NCBI GenBank assembly: GCA_965656535.1
Contig: CBFHKX010000002.1
Span: 372,001-436,000 of the forward strand
Source: Lishizhenia sp965656535
GTDB taxonomy: Bacteria > Bacteroidota > Bacteroidia > Flavobacteriales_D > Crocinitomicaceae
DNA length: 64,000 nucleotides
Direction of reading: 5' to 3'
Positions 9,469 through 18,101 of the stretch are shown here, piece by piece. Both the position numbers and the translations under genes were made by a program. Position 1 is the first letter of the stretch. Every line of letters starts with the position of its first letter. The notes below the pieces were generated by a model that was given only the letters and a program-made list of their open reading frames with translations, had not been told where the DNA came from and did not search any database.

Positions 9469-9990
9469 ATGGCAGTTCGTGTGTATAAACTTGTTAACGC
9501 GTTGACATTTGTTTTTCTATTTTCTCTCGTAATTGGGTGTAAAAAAGAAGATAAGGTTGACACCTGTACGGATGGTTTTTTAACACCCGGCGAAACTCAA
9601 ATTGATTGTGGTGGTCCCTGCCAACCCTGTCAAGAGCAAATTTTTTCTTCTTCGCGGGCTGTTTTCGAAAACGAATTTATCACTTTTCCCAATTTTGCAA
9701 TTGATGCCATTGGGAACTATGTTTTTACAACATCTAACGACTCACTAAGTTTGCAACTTAATTTTGGTAATGGAGATACCTTAGGAGGTAGGCCCATTAC
9801 ACCAGGAACATATTCAAATGCAAGTTTAAACGGTCTTTCATATCCGACCTTAACCGAAGGAACAGTTGTGATAACGGAATTAAATTTAGAAGATAGTTTA
9901 ATGTCTGGCTACTATCAAGCCAAGTTATTTAGAGCTGTATTTGATACGCTTATTTTTACAGGTGGAGAGTTCTCAAACATTCCGTTTTAA
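9469..9990 (+). CDS. Lipoprotein with Cys-rich DGF-type motif
   Basis: A 173-residue protein with a lipoprotein signal ending LVIGC and KKED after the cysteine. Directly behind it lies a cysteine-rich segment (CTDGF..PGETQIDCGGPCQPC), a short motif common in secreted proteins of Bacteroidota. The remainder is predicted beta-rich and unrecognised. It is divergent from yigZ with very little intergenic DNA and lies 1 base upstream of the CYTH gene, suggesting co-transcription. Function unknown. Confidence 0.72.
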   Translation: MAVRVYKLVNALTFVFLFSLVIGCKKEDKVDTCTDGFLTPGETQIDCGGPCQPCQEQIFSSSRAVFENEFITFPNFAIDAIGNYVFTTSNDSLSLQLNFGNGDTLGGRPITPGTYSNASLNGLSYPTLTEGTVVITELNLEDSLMSGYYQAKLFRAVFDTLIFTGGEFSNIPF

Positions 9991-9991
9991 G

Positions 9992-10486
9992 ATGACAGAA
10001 ATAGAAAAGAAATTTTTGGTAGATAAAACAAGTTGGAACACTTACAAGTTAGAAGCACAACTCACGTACACAGAAATCAAACAAGGATATCTGTTCAATG
10101 ACCATAAAATTACTGGTAGAGTGCGTGCTAAGAAAGATGTGTCATCTGGTACTCAAGTTGGATTTTTAACTTTAAAAGGTCCAACTAAAGGCATTTCAAG
10201 AGCAGAATTTGAATACGAGATACCGATGGAAGAAGTGAACGAACTCTTGACTACATTTTGTACTGCTTACATTTATAAAAAACGCTATACGTTCCAATTT
10301 AAAGATAAAGTTTGGGAAGTTGATGAATTTATTTCGCCCAATCCAAACCTTATATTAGCGGAAATTGAACTAGAAACAGAAGTTGAGCAGTTTGATGTGC
10401 CCAACTTTATTAGAGAAGATGTTTCAGAAGATGCGCAGTATTACAATGTGAATATGCTCCAGAAGAACAGTGGAATTAAAAACTAA
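9992..10486 (+). CDS. CYTH domain protein (triphosphate tunnel metalloenzyme)
   Basis: A 164-residue CYTH-fold protein. The signature EIEKKFLV is at residues 3-10, and basic and acidic strand residues such as GRVRAK, LTLKGP and ILAEIELE line the expected tunnel. The family hydrolyses tripolyphosphate or other triphosphates with a divalent metal; the actual substrate cannot be read here. I chose ATG 9992, 1 base after the upstream stop, because the EIEKKF motif is N-terminal in this family; the upstream in-frame ATG at 9941 would add 17 non-homologous residues. Confidence 0.85.
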   Translation: MTEIEKKFLVDKTSWNTYKLEAQLTYTEIKQGYLFNDHKITGRVRAKKDVSSGTQVGFLTLKGPTKGISRAEFEYEIPMEEVNELLTTFCTAYIYKKRYTFQFKDKVWEVDEFISPNPNLILAEIELETEVEQFDVPNFIREDVSEDAQYYNVNMLQKNSGIKN

Positions 10487-10580
10487 GTTGGTTTTAATAC
10501 TTCTTGCGTGAAGGTTTTGTTTTGTTCTATTCCAATAAACTTTCGATTTCCTTTGTTTACTGAAGTTTAATTAAATGTTC

Positions 10581-10606
10581 TTTGATAAACAGCTTTTTTT
10601 ATCAAA
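10581..10606. terminator. Hairpin between convergent genes
   Basis: A perfect 9-base inverted repeat (TTTGATAAA / TTTATCAAA) separated by 8 bases lies between the convergent CYTH and barrel genes. It is AT-only in much of the stem and lacks a strong T tract, so it is only a plausible two-way terminator. Confidence 0.3.
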
Positions 10607-10636
10607 ATAAATACAGTGTTCTTATCAGAAAAAAAC

Positions 10637-11254
10637 TTATCGCTCAGAGAGGTTGAAAACAAGTTGTACGGAGTGCATTCTAATATAGTCAACCGTAGGA
10701 TCTATACTTAAACTTTTAAAACCAAAGGAATACCGTATTTCTGGAGAAAAATTAACGTGTTTAAGCGAATTTCTTAATCCTACACCTAAATCTAAGGTTA
10801 AATCATTAATGGCTGGCCACAAAGTAGGGGTGTTGGTTGTATTAATTGCAAATCTAAAATTTGGCCCGCCAAATATATAAGGAGAAGTTCCACTTGGATT
10901 TCTAAAGAAGGTAAAGTAGGTTTTAAACTCTAAGCTTTGCGGTCTAATTCGCTGTTGGTAGTAGACAAAATTATTAGCCAGTTGATATTCCGCATTATTC
11001 AAATGTAGCTCTGCTCTCGGGCTAATGTAGAATCGTTTTTTAAGTTGTATGTCTGATAGTATTCCAAGGTTAAAGCCAACTCTATCCGTAGTAGTTAAGA
11101 AAGAACTTTGAGTTTGGTTGGATTGTCCTACCATAAAAGAACGATTTACTCCAGCATTGATTCCAAAAGTGACGCGTTTATTGGTTACTTCTTGACCAAT
11201 AATCGGTAATGAAAATAAAACGAAAACGACGAAATTATAAACAACATTTTTCAT
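10637..11254 (-). CDS. Outer-membrane beta-barrel protein, PorT-like
   Basis: A 205-residue protein with a signal peptide (residues 1-20, ending in SLPIIGQ) and alternating hydrophobic strands with an aromatic-rich C-terminus (HSVQLVFNLSER), the pattern of small PorT-like barrels of Bacteroidota. It contains GINAGVN, FYISPRAEL, YIFGGPNFRF and FSPEIRYSFG, typical strand pairs. These proteins sit in the outer membrane; some assist type IX secretion but most have no known role. I cannot say this one is the PorT of the secretion system. Confidence 0.75.
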   Translation of the reverse strand: MKNVVYNFVVFVLFSLPIIGQEVTNKRVTFGINAGVNRSFMVGQSNQTQSSFLTTTDRVGFNLGILSDIQLKKRFYISPRAELHLNNAEYQLANNFVYYQQRIRPQSLEFKTYFTFFRNPSGTSPYIFGGPNFRFAINTTNTPTLWPAINDLTLDLGVGLRNSLKHVNFSPEIRYSFGFKSLSIDPTVDYIRMHSVQLVFNLSER

Positions 11255-11267
11255 ATCTCTTTTTATT

Positions 11268-11292
11268 AAAAAAGCAGTTCAGTGCAACTGCT
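11268..11292 (-). terminator. Rho-independent-type terminator after the DUF4258-like gene
   Basis: On the minus strand AGCAGTT and AACTGCT form a perfect 7-base stem with a 6-base loop, followed directly by six Ts. It separates the DUF4258-like gene from the downstream barrel gene. Confidence 0.65.
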
Positions 11293-11338
11293 GTTATGTT
11301 AGAGACAGAAAACGTGTTTTTGTTGTGTTTAGTATATT

Positions 11339-12058
11339 TTACTCAAAATCGCAGTTGATTTTAGTCATTTCTCCAGCAGCATTTTCAAGTGAAGTAAAGT
11401 TGATTTTGGTTTTAAACCAGATTGCTTTACCCGTAAATTCTTCTTTGTTTTTGTTGAAGAAAGACAGTTGTTGTTCAGCTTTATTTGCCATCAAATTACT
11501 TGATTCGAAGTAAATTTGACCATTCTCTATTAGCGCGTTTAGTACCTTGCTATGTAATTTTTTTTGAGAAGTTCCTAAGTCGCAATTTACCAGATCAGCC
11601 TCAAAGAAAACTAAACTTTCTTCTAACGGAAAATGTATTAGTTCGCCTTTCCCCAAGTAATTTGTTTTTCTTTCGGCTTTTTTATTGTCCTCTAAATATT
11701 CGGCAACAGTTATAAAGGCATCGTTGTAAATAGAAAACTGTCCACGAATCAATTTTCCATCTATTTCTTTTTGTAGTACATATACTTTAGGAAAAACCTC
11801 GGCATCTTTTAAACTTTCGTCGAACATGATTTCTCCATCGTCTAATAAAGTAAGGAAAGTAGAATCTGAAACACCAATTTTTTCTAGCTCTTGCGCTTCG
11901 TTTTCCGGTAAAGCAATTACTTTACCCAAAAGTGTATTTTTCACTCTATTTTCGGGTAACCAGCTACAACCTCGATTTTGGAAAAAGAAAAAGACAAATA
12001 TGAGTCCAAGTAAAAAACCAATTCCGTAATATTTTAAACGATTAATCAACTTTGTCAT
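11339..12058 (-). CDS. Single-pass membrane protein, DUF4258-like
   Basis: A 239-residue protein. The N-terminus RLKYYGIGFLLGLIFVFFFF (ending near residue 26) is a membrane anchor, followed by CSWLPENRVKNTL, a motif seen in flavobacterial DUF4258-annotated proteins. The rest is a soluble region with two similar-looking beta-rich halves. It has its own good promoter and a terminator, so it is a single-gene transcript. Function unknown. Confidence 0.65.
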   Translation of the reverse strand: MTKLINRLKYYGIGFLLGLIFVFFFFQNRGCSWLPENRVKNTLLGKVIALPENEAQELEKIGVSDSTFLTLLDDGEIMFDESLKDAEVFPKVYVLQKEIDGKLIRGQFSIYNDAFITVAEYLEDNKKAERKTNYLGKGELIHFPLEESLVFFEADLVNCDLGTSQKKLHSKVLNALIENGQIYFESSNLMANKAEQQLSFFNKNKEEFTGKAIWFKTKINFTSLENAAGEMTKINCDFE

Positions 12059-12075
12059 GCCTTTTTATTTTATTG

Positions 12076-12104
12076 CAAAGGTAAGATTATTTGGTTTGAA
12101 CAAA
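12076..12104 (-). promoter_or_regulatory. Promoter of the DUF4258-like gene
   Basis: On the minus strand: TTTG (12101-12104), 17-base spacer, TACCTTTG (12076-12083), an exact -7 consensus. Predicted transcription start is near 12071, about 13 bases before the ATG. Confidence 0.7.
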
Positions 12105-12122
12105 GAATAGAATTGCATTCAA

Positions 12123-13490
12123 TTATTGAATGTAAATCGTTTTCTTATTGGTAAATGTGCGTAATCCGTCACCGGCTAATTCTCTTCCGTATCCACTCGC
12201 TTTAATTCCTCCAAAAGGCAAGTAAGGGTGTGAGGCGGTTAGCGTATTTACAAAACTATTGCCTGCTTTTAGTTGCAGCGCAATTCGTTCTCCACGTGCT
12301 ATATCACTAGTAAATACACCAGAACCTAAACCAAATTTAGATTGATTTGCTAGGTCAATAGCTTCTTTTTCATTTTTGGCTTTAATAATACTAGCTACCG
12401 GACCAAAAAGTTCTTCTTCAAAAGCAAGTATACCCGGTTTTACATCAATGAGAATAGTAGGAGGGTAGAAGGCACCATTTTTTTTAGGAATTTCTCCACC
12501 TAAAATAAGTTGAGCACCTTGCTTTATACTTTCTTGTACCTGCTGGTGCAAATCGTTTCTTAAATCGATACGCGCTAATGGACCCAATTCAGTTTCCAAA
12601 TTTAACGGGTTTCCCATTTTTATCTGTTTCATTTTAGCAGAAAAGGCAGATATAAATTGATTATAAATGGTTTCAACAACTATAAATCTTTTAGCAGCAA
12701 TACACGTTTGTCCGTTATTCTGGATTCTGCCTGTTACGCATTTTTCAATAGTTAAATCAAAATCACAATCTTCTAAAATTATATACGCGTCATTTCCGCC
12801 TAACTCAAGTACAGAAGGTTTAATGTTTTTTCCTGCAAGCGCACCAACAGCGCGACCAGCATTTTCAGAACCGGTTAAGGTAACCCCAGTGATTTTTTCA
12901 TTTTCTATAAGCTGCTCAACCTGTTCTGAGTCGATATTTAAATTTTGAAAACATCCCTTGTTAAAACCGACTTTGATAAATGCTTTTTCTAATGCTTGAG
13001 CACAGAGTTGTACGTTTGAAGCATGTTTCAATAGAGCAGTATTTCCAGCCATTAAGGTGGGTACTAAAAAACGAATTACTTGATAAAATGGAAAATTCCA
13101 AGGCATAATTGCTAAAATTGTTCCCAAAGGTTGGTAGGTAACATAACTTTTATGCGCTTCTGTTTGTATTATCTCATCGACTAAAAATTGTGAAGCATTT
13201 TCTGCATAAAACCTACAAACCCAAGCACATTTTTCAATTTCTGCAATCGCTTGTTTAATTACTTTACCCATCTCTAAGCTTGCAATTTTAGCGAACCGTT
13301 CTTTATTGTCTTCCAGTTCCTTAGCTAATTTAAGGAATAAATGAGCGCGTTCATTAAGTGAAGTGTTCGACCAAATTTCTGAGAAATGATATGCGTTATT
13401 TACTTTTTCTAAAGAATCAACAGAATTAATGCGTTGGTGTGTTTCAAGAACTTCTAAGGTGAAAGGATTGATACTTTTATTTGTTTCCAT
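12123..13490 (-). CDS. NAD(P)-dependent aldehyde dehydrogenase (succinate-semialdehyde type)
   Basis: A 455-residue aldehyde dehydrogenase of the short Sad/GabD-like group. It shows the NAD-binding WNFPFYQ segment, catalytic Glu in LELGGNDAYI, catalytic Cys in NNGQTCIAAKR and the C-terminal PFGGIKASGYGREL motif. It oxidises an aldehyde, probably succinate semialdehyde or a similar small aldehyde, to the acid. It lies 38 bases downstream of the DUF2279 gene in the same direction and may be the last gene of that transcript. Substrate assignment is by subfamily resemblance only. Confidence 0.87.
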   Translation of the reverse strand: METNKSINPFTLEVLETHQRINSVDSLEKVNNAYHFSEIWSNTSLNERAHLFLKLAKELEDNKERFAKIASLEMGKVIKQAIAEIEKCAWVCRFYAENASQFLVDEIIQTEAHKSYVTYQPLGTILAIMPWNFPFYQVIRFLVPTLMAGNTALLKHASNVQLCAQALEKAFIKVGFNKGCFQNLNIDSEQVEQLIENEKITGVTLTGSENAGRAVGALAGKNIKPSVLELGGNDAYIILEDCDFDLTIEKCVTGRIQNNGQTCIAAKRFIVVETIYNQFISAFSAKMKQIKMGNPLNLETELGPLARIDLRNDLHQQVQESIKQGAQLILGGEIPKKNGAFYPPTILIDVKPGILAFEEELFGPVASIIKAKNEKEAIDLANQSKFGLGSGVFTSDIARGERIALQLKAGNSFVNTLTASHPYLPFGGIKASGYGRELAGDGLRTFTNKKTIYIQ

Positions 13491-13528
13491 CGTTTAATAC
13501 TTTAAATGTATGTAATTGATTTATGGGA

Positions 13529-14425
13529 TTAAAAATACAAACCGTAGAGTTTTGTTCCTCTTTCAGAAAAGCCTATTGTAGGCAATGGAATTTTAAGCGT
13601 ATTTACTTGTTTGAAAAAAGCAATTAGCCACGGTTTTTTTACTTTTAATTTTTCTAAATCAATATCCAAGCTTAGGAGATACTTGCGGTAAGGTCTCCAT
13701 GGAATATCAATTAAATACGTTTCTTCTATATTGCCGTAAAGTAGTTCTTCTACGCTGTATCCAAAGCTCAAGTTGATCCATTCTGGAAAATTGGTGTTTA
13801 AATTAAAAAGGGAGACAGGAGAAAAGCTTATCCAATAGGTTTGTCCGTTATAGTCTTTAAGTACTCGCTCTGCAACAGTTTGGCCAAGAACATTTGGTCT
13901 GTATTTTGCGTAATCTGTAAGGTGAGCACTAAATTTTAGTTTTACTTTTTGTTCGTCCCACAGTAAATCTTGAGCAACGTAATTGGCGGTTCCAAGTGCA
14001 TTTGCTCCAGCATCGCTCCAAGAGAATCCGTAATTCGGAGAAAATCCGTCTAGTAATTCAAATGAAGTTTGAAAGCCCAAGCCAAAAATGCTACCAAAAA
14101 GTAAACTTTTGTGCTTGGAAACACCCGCCCACTTAAACAGTTCAGCACCGCGCTGAGTAAGCTGTGAAGCTGCATAAAAATGGCCTACTTTATCCATTTG
14201 CATCCAATTGTTTGCATCGTTAAAGAAGGTGAATTTATCTTTTGGTGCTGTATACCAAACGGAAGATAAGGTTACAATAGTTCCTGTCCAACCTGTAGCA
14301 AGAACAACAGTAGAAACAAGCGCCCTTTTTGAATTATATTCTTTCGCGTTTACCAGCCAAGATTGAGCAGTGCATTGAAATACGATACTAAATGATAGAA
14401 TAAAAATGACCAGCAGTTTTTGCAC
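13529..14425 (-). CDS. DUF2279 family predicted membrane/periplasmic protein
   Basis: A 298-residue protein starting with GTG at 14425 and a signal peptide (about 1-20, ending CTAQS). The family core FFNDANNWMQMDKVGHFYAA lies near residues 70-89, followed by GHF/SFE..DGFSPNYGFSWSD. DUF2279 proteins are found in many Bacteroidota with no known function; the DK-GHF pattern loosely resembles integral-membrane VanZ-like proteins. The stop of the YceI fusion gene is 12 bases upstream, so co-transcription is likely. Confidence 0.75.
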   Translation of the reverse strand: MQKLLVIFILSFSIVFQCTAQSWLVNAKEYNSKRALVSTVVLATGWTGTIVTLSSVWYTAPKDKFTFFNDANNWMQMDKVGHFYAASQLTQRGAELFKWAGVSKHKSLLFGSIFGLGFQTSFELLDGFSPNYGFSWSDAGANALGTANYVAQDLLWDEQKVKLKFSAHLTDYAKYRPNVLGQTVAERVLKDYNGQTYWISFSPVSLFNLNTNFPEWINLSFGYSVEELLYGNIEETYLIDIPWRPYRKYLLSLDIDLEKLKVKKPWLIAFFKQVNTLKIPLPTIGFSERGTKLYGLYF

Positions 14426-14437
14426 AGCCTAAAGATA

Positions 14438-16048
14438 CTATTTTTCAAACTGAACTTCGAAATCTACATCTACAACATTTCCTATGCTTTCATCTGGTGT
14501 CATTCCAAATTCGGTTCTATCAAGAGAAGCGCTTCCTTTGATAATCATAATTTCGGTATTTTCTTTTTTTGCAGTACCCAATACTTTAAAAGTAAGGCTT
14601 ATCTCTTTTTCTACACCCATCATCGTAAAAGTACCAGGAGCTTCATATTCATCTCCTTTTTCTGTTACATTTTCAGATTCAAATTTGATTGTAGCAAATT
14701 TTTCAGCATCAAAGTAATCTTCCTCTAACAAGTGTTTGTCTCTAATATCCATAAAGGTGGTAAGCGCTTTAACCGGAATTTTTACGTAAAATGCAGTGCG
14801 TTCAATTGCTGTTGGAACGTTAATATATCCAGAGAATGCAGTAAATTGTCCTTGTGTGCGTGAAGTTTTAGGTCCAAGTTCAAACTTTAAAGTTGATTTT
14901 TCTGGATTTATTTCCCACTTGCCTTTTACTGTTTCTAGTGATTCCCCAGGTTGTTCTTCTAAAGCAACATTCGGATCTTTTTGTATAAACGAGGTGTCGG
15001 ACTTTGATTCAATTACAATAGGAATAAAGCGCGGAGCTAAGCTTAACCCAATTCCAATTACCAATAAATGTACAGGTAGTGATATACGATTGCTGTATAA
15101 TCCAAAAATAGTATTTAAAAGTGCTAGTCCAGCGATAAGACCAGTTAGTGATAAAATTCCGCCTAAATTTTCTTTCACAGTAAACATAAATAGGATGAGA
15201 ACAGACACGAGTACAGGAACAATAATATTTTTCACCAAGAATAGTATTCTCCACTTACCTGTAGATTTTGCCTCAAACGCTGTGAAAAGTCTATGTAAGC
15301 TAAGTATAAAGCCAGCTAAAAACATTCCTTCTAATACCTCACCTCTTAGTAAATTTAAAGTTTCAAACTTACCTAAATAGACGAAGTAGAACAAAAAGTT
15401 AATTAAAATTAAAGTACCGGCAGCAGCAAAAGAAATTAAACTGTTTAACCCAAGTTTATTTCTTGATATTATTACGGTTGAGGTATAAAAAACGGTAGTT
15501 GTCAATAAGCCAATAGCGCCTAAAAATAAATTCGAAAGCAAAGAAACACCGGCAATAAAAGCAAATGCTACAGAAGCTTCTAAATGGTTTTCCTGCTCTT
15601 CTTTCCATTCAACATTACCAAATCTAAGCACTAAGTTACCAATACCTAATTTAGCTAAGTGAATTAAAATAGGTGTGATTGATCCGAGTAATGCAAACAC
15701 AAAAAGGTAATGCGTATTGTTATAATCTACAGTTTGAAAAGTAAGTAATGCTGGTAAAGGAAGAAATAAAAATAAAGATGAAAGCAGCGCAGGTATTAAA
15801 GCAAAAAGCATGTTCGTGCGTTGTTTGGTTAGCTCTGCAAGAATAAAACTTATCCCAATTGTACCTGTTGTGATGAAGAGTAATGTGTGTTGGTTATCTC
15901 CATTTAAGTGTTCATTAGAGATTAAAATTAAGCCAAAGGCAAAAAGAGAATAAAACAAACCTTTTGCATTACTCAATTTGTTTTCGGCTTGCAGGTAGTA
16001 GCTAAATAATGCTCCTATTAAAAACAATACACTTAAAATATTTACCAT
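14438..16048 (-). CDS. Polytopic membrane protein fused to a YceI lipid-binding domain
   Basis: A 536-residue fusion. Residues 1 to about 345 contain roughly 12 hydrophobic segments in a row. After a polar linker (about 345-370) comes a YceI-like lipocalin-fold domain starting WEINPEKSTLKFEL and containing SRTQGQFTAFSGYI, IRDKHLLEEDYFDAEKF, the TMMGVEKEISL strand and a closing LDRTEFGM segment, to the C-terminus. YceI proteins bind isoprenoid lipids in a beta-barrel pocket. The usual YceI is a free periplasmic protein; here it is tethered. It probably holds the domain outside the inner membrane. It heads a minus-strand transcript with DUF2279 and aldehyde dehydrogenase genes. Confidence 0.8.
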   Translation of the reverse strand: MVNILSVLFLIGALFSYYLQAENKLSNAKGLFYSLFAFGLILISNEHLNGDNQHTLLFITTGTIGISFILAELTKQRTNMLFALIPALLSSLFLFLPLPALLTFQTVDYNNTHYLFVFALLGSITPILIHLAKLGIGNLVLRFGNVEWKEEQENHLEASVAFAFIAGVSLLSNLFLGAIGLLTTTVFYTSTVIISRNKLGLNSLISFAAAGTLILINFLFYFVYLGKFETLNLLRGEVLEGMFLAGFILSLHRLFTAFEAKSTGKWRILFLVKNIIVPVLVSVLILFMFTVKENLGGILSLTGLIAGLALLNTIFGLYSNRISLPVHLLVIGIGLSLAPRFIPIVIESKSDTSFIQKDPNVALEEQPGESLETVKGKWEINPEKSTLKFELGPKTSRTQGQFTAFSGYINVPTAIERTAFYVKIPVKALTTFMDIRDKHLLEEDYFDAEKFATIKFESENVTEKGDEYEAPGTFTMMGVEKEISLTFKVLGTAKKENTEIMIIKGSASLDRTEFGMTPDESIGNVVDVDFEVQFEK

Positions 16049-16065
16049 GGTAATTAATTTTTTTA

Positions 16066-16093
16066 CAAATATAGGTTATTTAAAACAATCAAG
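16066..16093 (-). promoter_or_regulatory. Promoter of the membrane-YceI gene
   Basis: On the minus strand a CTTG (16090-16093), 16-base spacer and TATATTTG (16066-16073), the latter an exact -7 match. The leader would be about 13 bases. Confidence 0.6.
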
Positions 16094-16105
16094 AATTTAT
16101 TTTTC

Positions 16106-16136
16106 AAAAAAAAAGGATTGTCAAGCTGACAATCCT
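16106..16136 (-). terminator. Rho-independent-type terminator after pdhB
   Basis: A perfect 10-base stem (AGGATTGTCA / TGACAATCCT) with a 3-base loop, followed on the minus strand by nine Ts. It lies 22 bases beyond the pdhB stop codon. Confidence 0.88.
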
Positions 16137-16157
16137 CTAAGTATGTTTAACGTTATG

Positions 16158-17138
16158 TTAGTTTCTGTATAAAGTAGCTTTCACAGCTTTAATAATTCTA
16201 TCCACATTTGGCAATGCTTCGTCTATCAAAGTTGGTGAAAAAGCAAAAGGAGTATCTGTTTGGGTAACGCGCATAACTGGCGCATCTAGATAATCAAAAG
16301 CATAACGTTGTAAATGGTAAGCAATCTCTGAAGAGATAGAAGCCAATGGCCATGATTCTTCTACCACCACACAACGATTAGTTTTCTTAACAGACTCTAC
16401 TACTGCTGGATAGTCGATTGGACGAACAGTTCTTAAATCAATAATTTCACATTCAATTCCTTCCTTCGCTAATTCATCTGCTGCTGCGTAGGCAACTTTG
16501 ATGATTTTTCCAAAAGATACGATAGTAACATCGCTTCCTTTTCTTTTAGTGTCTGCAACACCTATTGGAATCATGTATTCTCCTTCTGGAATTTCTCCTT
16601 TATCACCATACATTTTTTCAGATTCCAAGAAAACAACTGGGTCATTATCACGTATTGCTGATTTTAATAAACCTTTAGCATCTGCCGGGTTTGAAGGTGT
16701 GATAACTTTTAAACCTGGTACGTGTGAGTAAAAAGCTTCAAAACTTTGAGAGTGTGTAGCACCAAGCTGACCTGCTGTTCCGTTTCCTCCTCTAAATACG
16801 ATAGGGCAGTGGTATTGTCCACCAGACATTTGCAACATTTTAGCAGCTGAATTAATAATTTGATCTGCAGCTAATATGGCAAAATTCCATGTCATAAATT
16901 CAACAATAGGTCTTAAACCATTCATAGAAGCTCCAACTCCTATACCGGCAAAACCAAGTTCTGCAATTGGCGTATCAATAACTCTTTTTGCACCAAACTC
17001 GTCTAACATTCCTTGTGAAACTTTGTAAGCACCATTGTACTCTGCAACTTCTTCACCCATTAGAAATACATTCTCATCTCTGCGCATTTCTTCAGACATT
17101 GCTTCTCTTAATGCTTCTCTAAACTGTACCGTTTTCAT
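16158..17138 (-). CDS. pdhB: Pyruvate dehydrogenase E1 component subunit beta
   Basis: A 326-residue transketolase-like beta subunit that, with E1 alpha, decarboxylates pyruvate with thiamine diphosphate and passes acetyl to E2 lipoate. The thiamine-activating Glu lies in DTPIAELGFAGIGVGA; other motifs are EFMTWNFAILAADQI, GGNGTAGQLGATHSQSFEA and the C-terminal VEESWPLASISSEI segment. It begins cleanly at MKTVQFREALREAM. The gene stands alone with its own promoter and terminator; pdhA and the E2 gene are not adjacent, an arrangement I recall for other flavobacteria. Confidence 0.95.
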   Translation of the reverse strand: MKTVQFREALREAMSEEMRRDENVFLMGEEVAEYNGAYKVSQGMLDEFGAKRVIDTPIAELGFAGIGVGASMNGLRPIVEFMTWNFAILAADQIINSAAKMLQMSGGQYHCPIVFRGGNGTAGQLGATHSQSFEAFYSHVPGLKVITPSNPADAKGLLKSAIRDNDPVVFLESEKMYGDKGEIPEGEYMIPIGVADTKRKGSDVTIVSFGKIIKVAYAAADELAKEGIECEIIDLRTVRPIDYPAVVESVKKTNRCVVVEESWPLASISSEIAYHLQRYAFDYLDAPVMRVTQTDTPFAFSPTLIDEALPNVDRIIKAVKATLYRN

Positions 17139-17187
17139 AAAAACTTGTGTTACAAATGATATAAACGAATTGCTAAAATTCGAGCGT

Positions 17188-17219
17188 CAAAGCTACAAAA
17201 AAAAAGAATTTATAAACAA
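17188..17219 (-). promoter_or_regulatory. Promoter of pdhB
   Basis: On the minus strand TTG (17217-17219), 21-base spacer, TAGCTTTG (17188-17195), an exact -7 match. The leader is about 45 bases. Confidence 0.65.
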
Positions 17220-17311
17220 GGATAATTGACCGAAATTGACATTTATGCAAATTGTCCTCATCTAACTGTGCACGCATACCATAAAAATGAATAAATTCTA
17301 TAATCTTTTCT

Positions 17312-17319
17312 TATTTTTG
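17312..17319 (+). promoter_or_regulatory. Candidate -7 box for etfBA
   Basis: TATTTTTG matches TAnnTTTG exactly and lies 26 bases before the etfB ATG. A -33 TTG is not evident. Confidence 0.5.
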
Positions 17320-17344
17320 CAACTCAAGAAATAAAATCAGATTC

Positions 17345-18085
17345 ATGAAGATACTTGTATGTCTAAGTAAGTCTCCAGACACAACATCGAAAATTGCCTT
17401 TACAGAAGGGAATACAAAGTTTGATGAAAATGGAGTGCAATATATTGTTAACCCTTATGATGAGTGGTATGCTTTAGTAAGAGCGTTAGAATTAAAAGAA
17501 GCAAATGGCGGAACAGTAACTACAATCACTGTAGGTACGGCTGCGGACGATGCAACCATTAGAAAAGGGTTGGCAATTGGAGCTGATAACGCGGTTCGTA
17601 TAGATAATGAAGCGAAGGATGCGTATCAAGTTGCTTCTCAAATAGCAGCTTATGCGAAAGAACAAGCTTTTGATTTAATATTAACAGGTAAGGAAACTAT
17701 TAATTACAACGGTTCTCAGGTTGCTGGTATGTTAGCAGAGGAATTAGATCTTCCGTTTATCTCCTTGGCTACATCTTTAGATGTTAATGGTTCTACTGCA
17801 ACATTATCTAAAGAAATTGTTGGAGGGTTAGAGGTAGTGGAAGCTCCTTTGCCATTAGTTGTTTCGGCAGCGAAAGGAATGGCTGAGCAAAGAATACCAA
17901 ACATGAGAGGTATTATGGCAGCACGTTCAAAGCCCTTGGAAGTAATTGCTCCGAGTAGTTCGGATGAATTAACAACGTTTGTTTCTTATTCAACTCCGGA
18001 AGAGAAGTCAGCTGTTAAAATGATAGATCCAAGTAATATGGATGAGTTAGTAGAGTTATTGCATAACGAAGCAAAAGTAATCTAA
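17345..18085 (+). CDS. etfB: Electron transfer flavoprotein subunit beta
   Basis: A 246-residue ETF beta subunit starting MKILVCLSKSPDTTSKI, with VNPYDEWYALVRALELKE near residues 36-53, a GKETINYNGSQVAGMLAEEL segment and the closing PNMRGIMAARSKPLE. ETF accepts electrons from acyl-CoA dehydrogenases and passes them to ETF:quinone oxidoreductase. It is followed 16 bases later by etfA, forming the usual two-gene operon. The dehydrogenases and quinone oxidoreductase are not in the window. Confidence 0.95.
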   Translation: MKILVCLSKSPDTTSKIAFTEGNTKFDENGVQYIVNPYDEWYALVRALELKEANGGTVTTITVGTAADDATIRKGLAIGADNAVRIDNEAKDAYQVASQIAAYAKEQAFDLILTGKETINYNGSQVAGMLAEELDLPFISLATSLDVNGSTATLSKEIVGGLEVVEAPLPLVVSAAKGMAEQRIPNMRGIMAARSKPLEVIAPSSSDELTTFVSYSTPEEKSAVKMIDPSNMDELVELLHNEAKVI

Positions 18086-18101
18086 CCTTAAACAAGAAAT
18101 T

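Noticed and set aside
9941..9991. Use of the upstream ATG for the CYTH gene.
   Set aside because: It adds 17 residues ahead of the conserved N-terminal EIEKKFLV and overlaps the lipoprotein gene; ATG 9992 fits the family.
14796..15380. A 194-codon plus-strand frame antisense to the membrane-YceI gene.
   Set aside because: The minus-strand gene has clear membrane helices and a YceI domain in the same DNA; this is a shadow frame.
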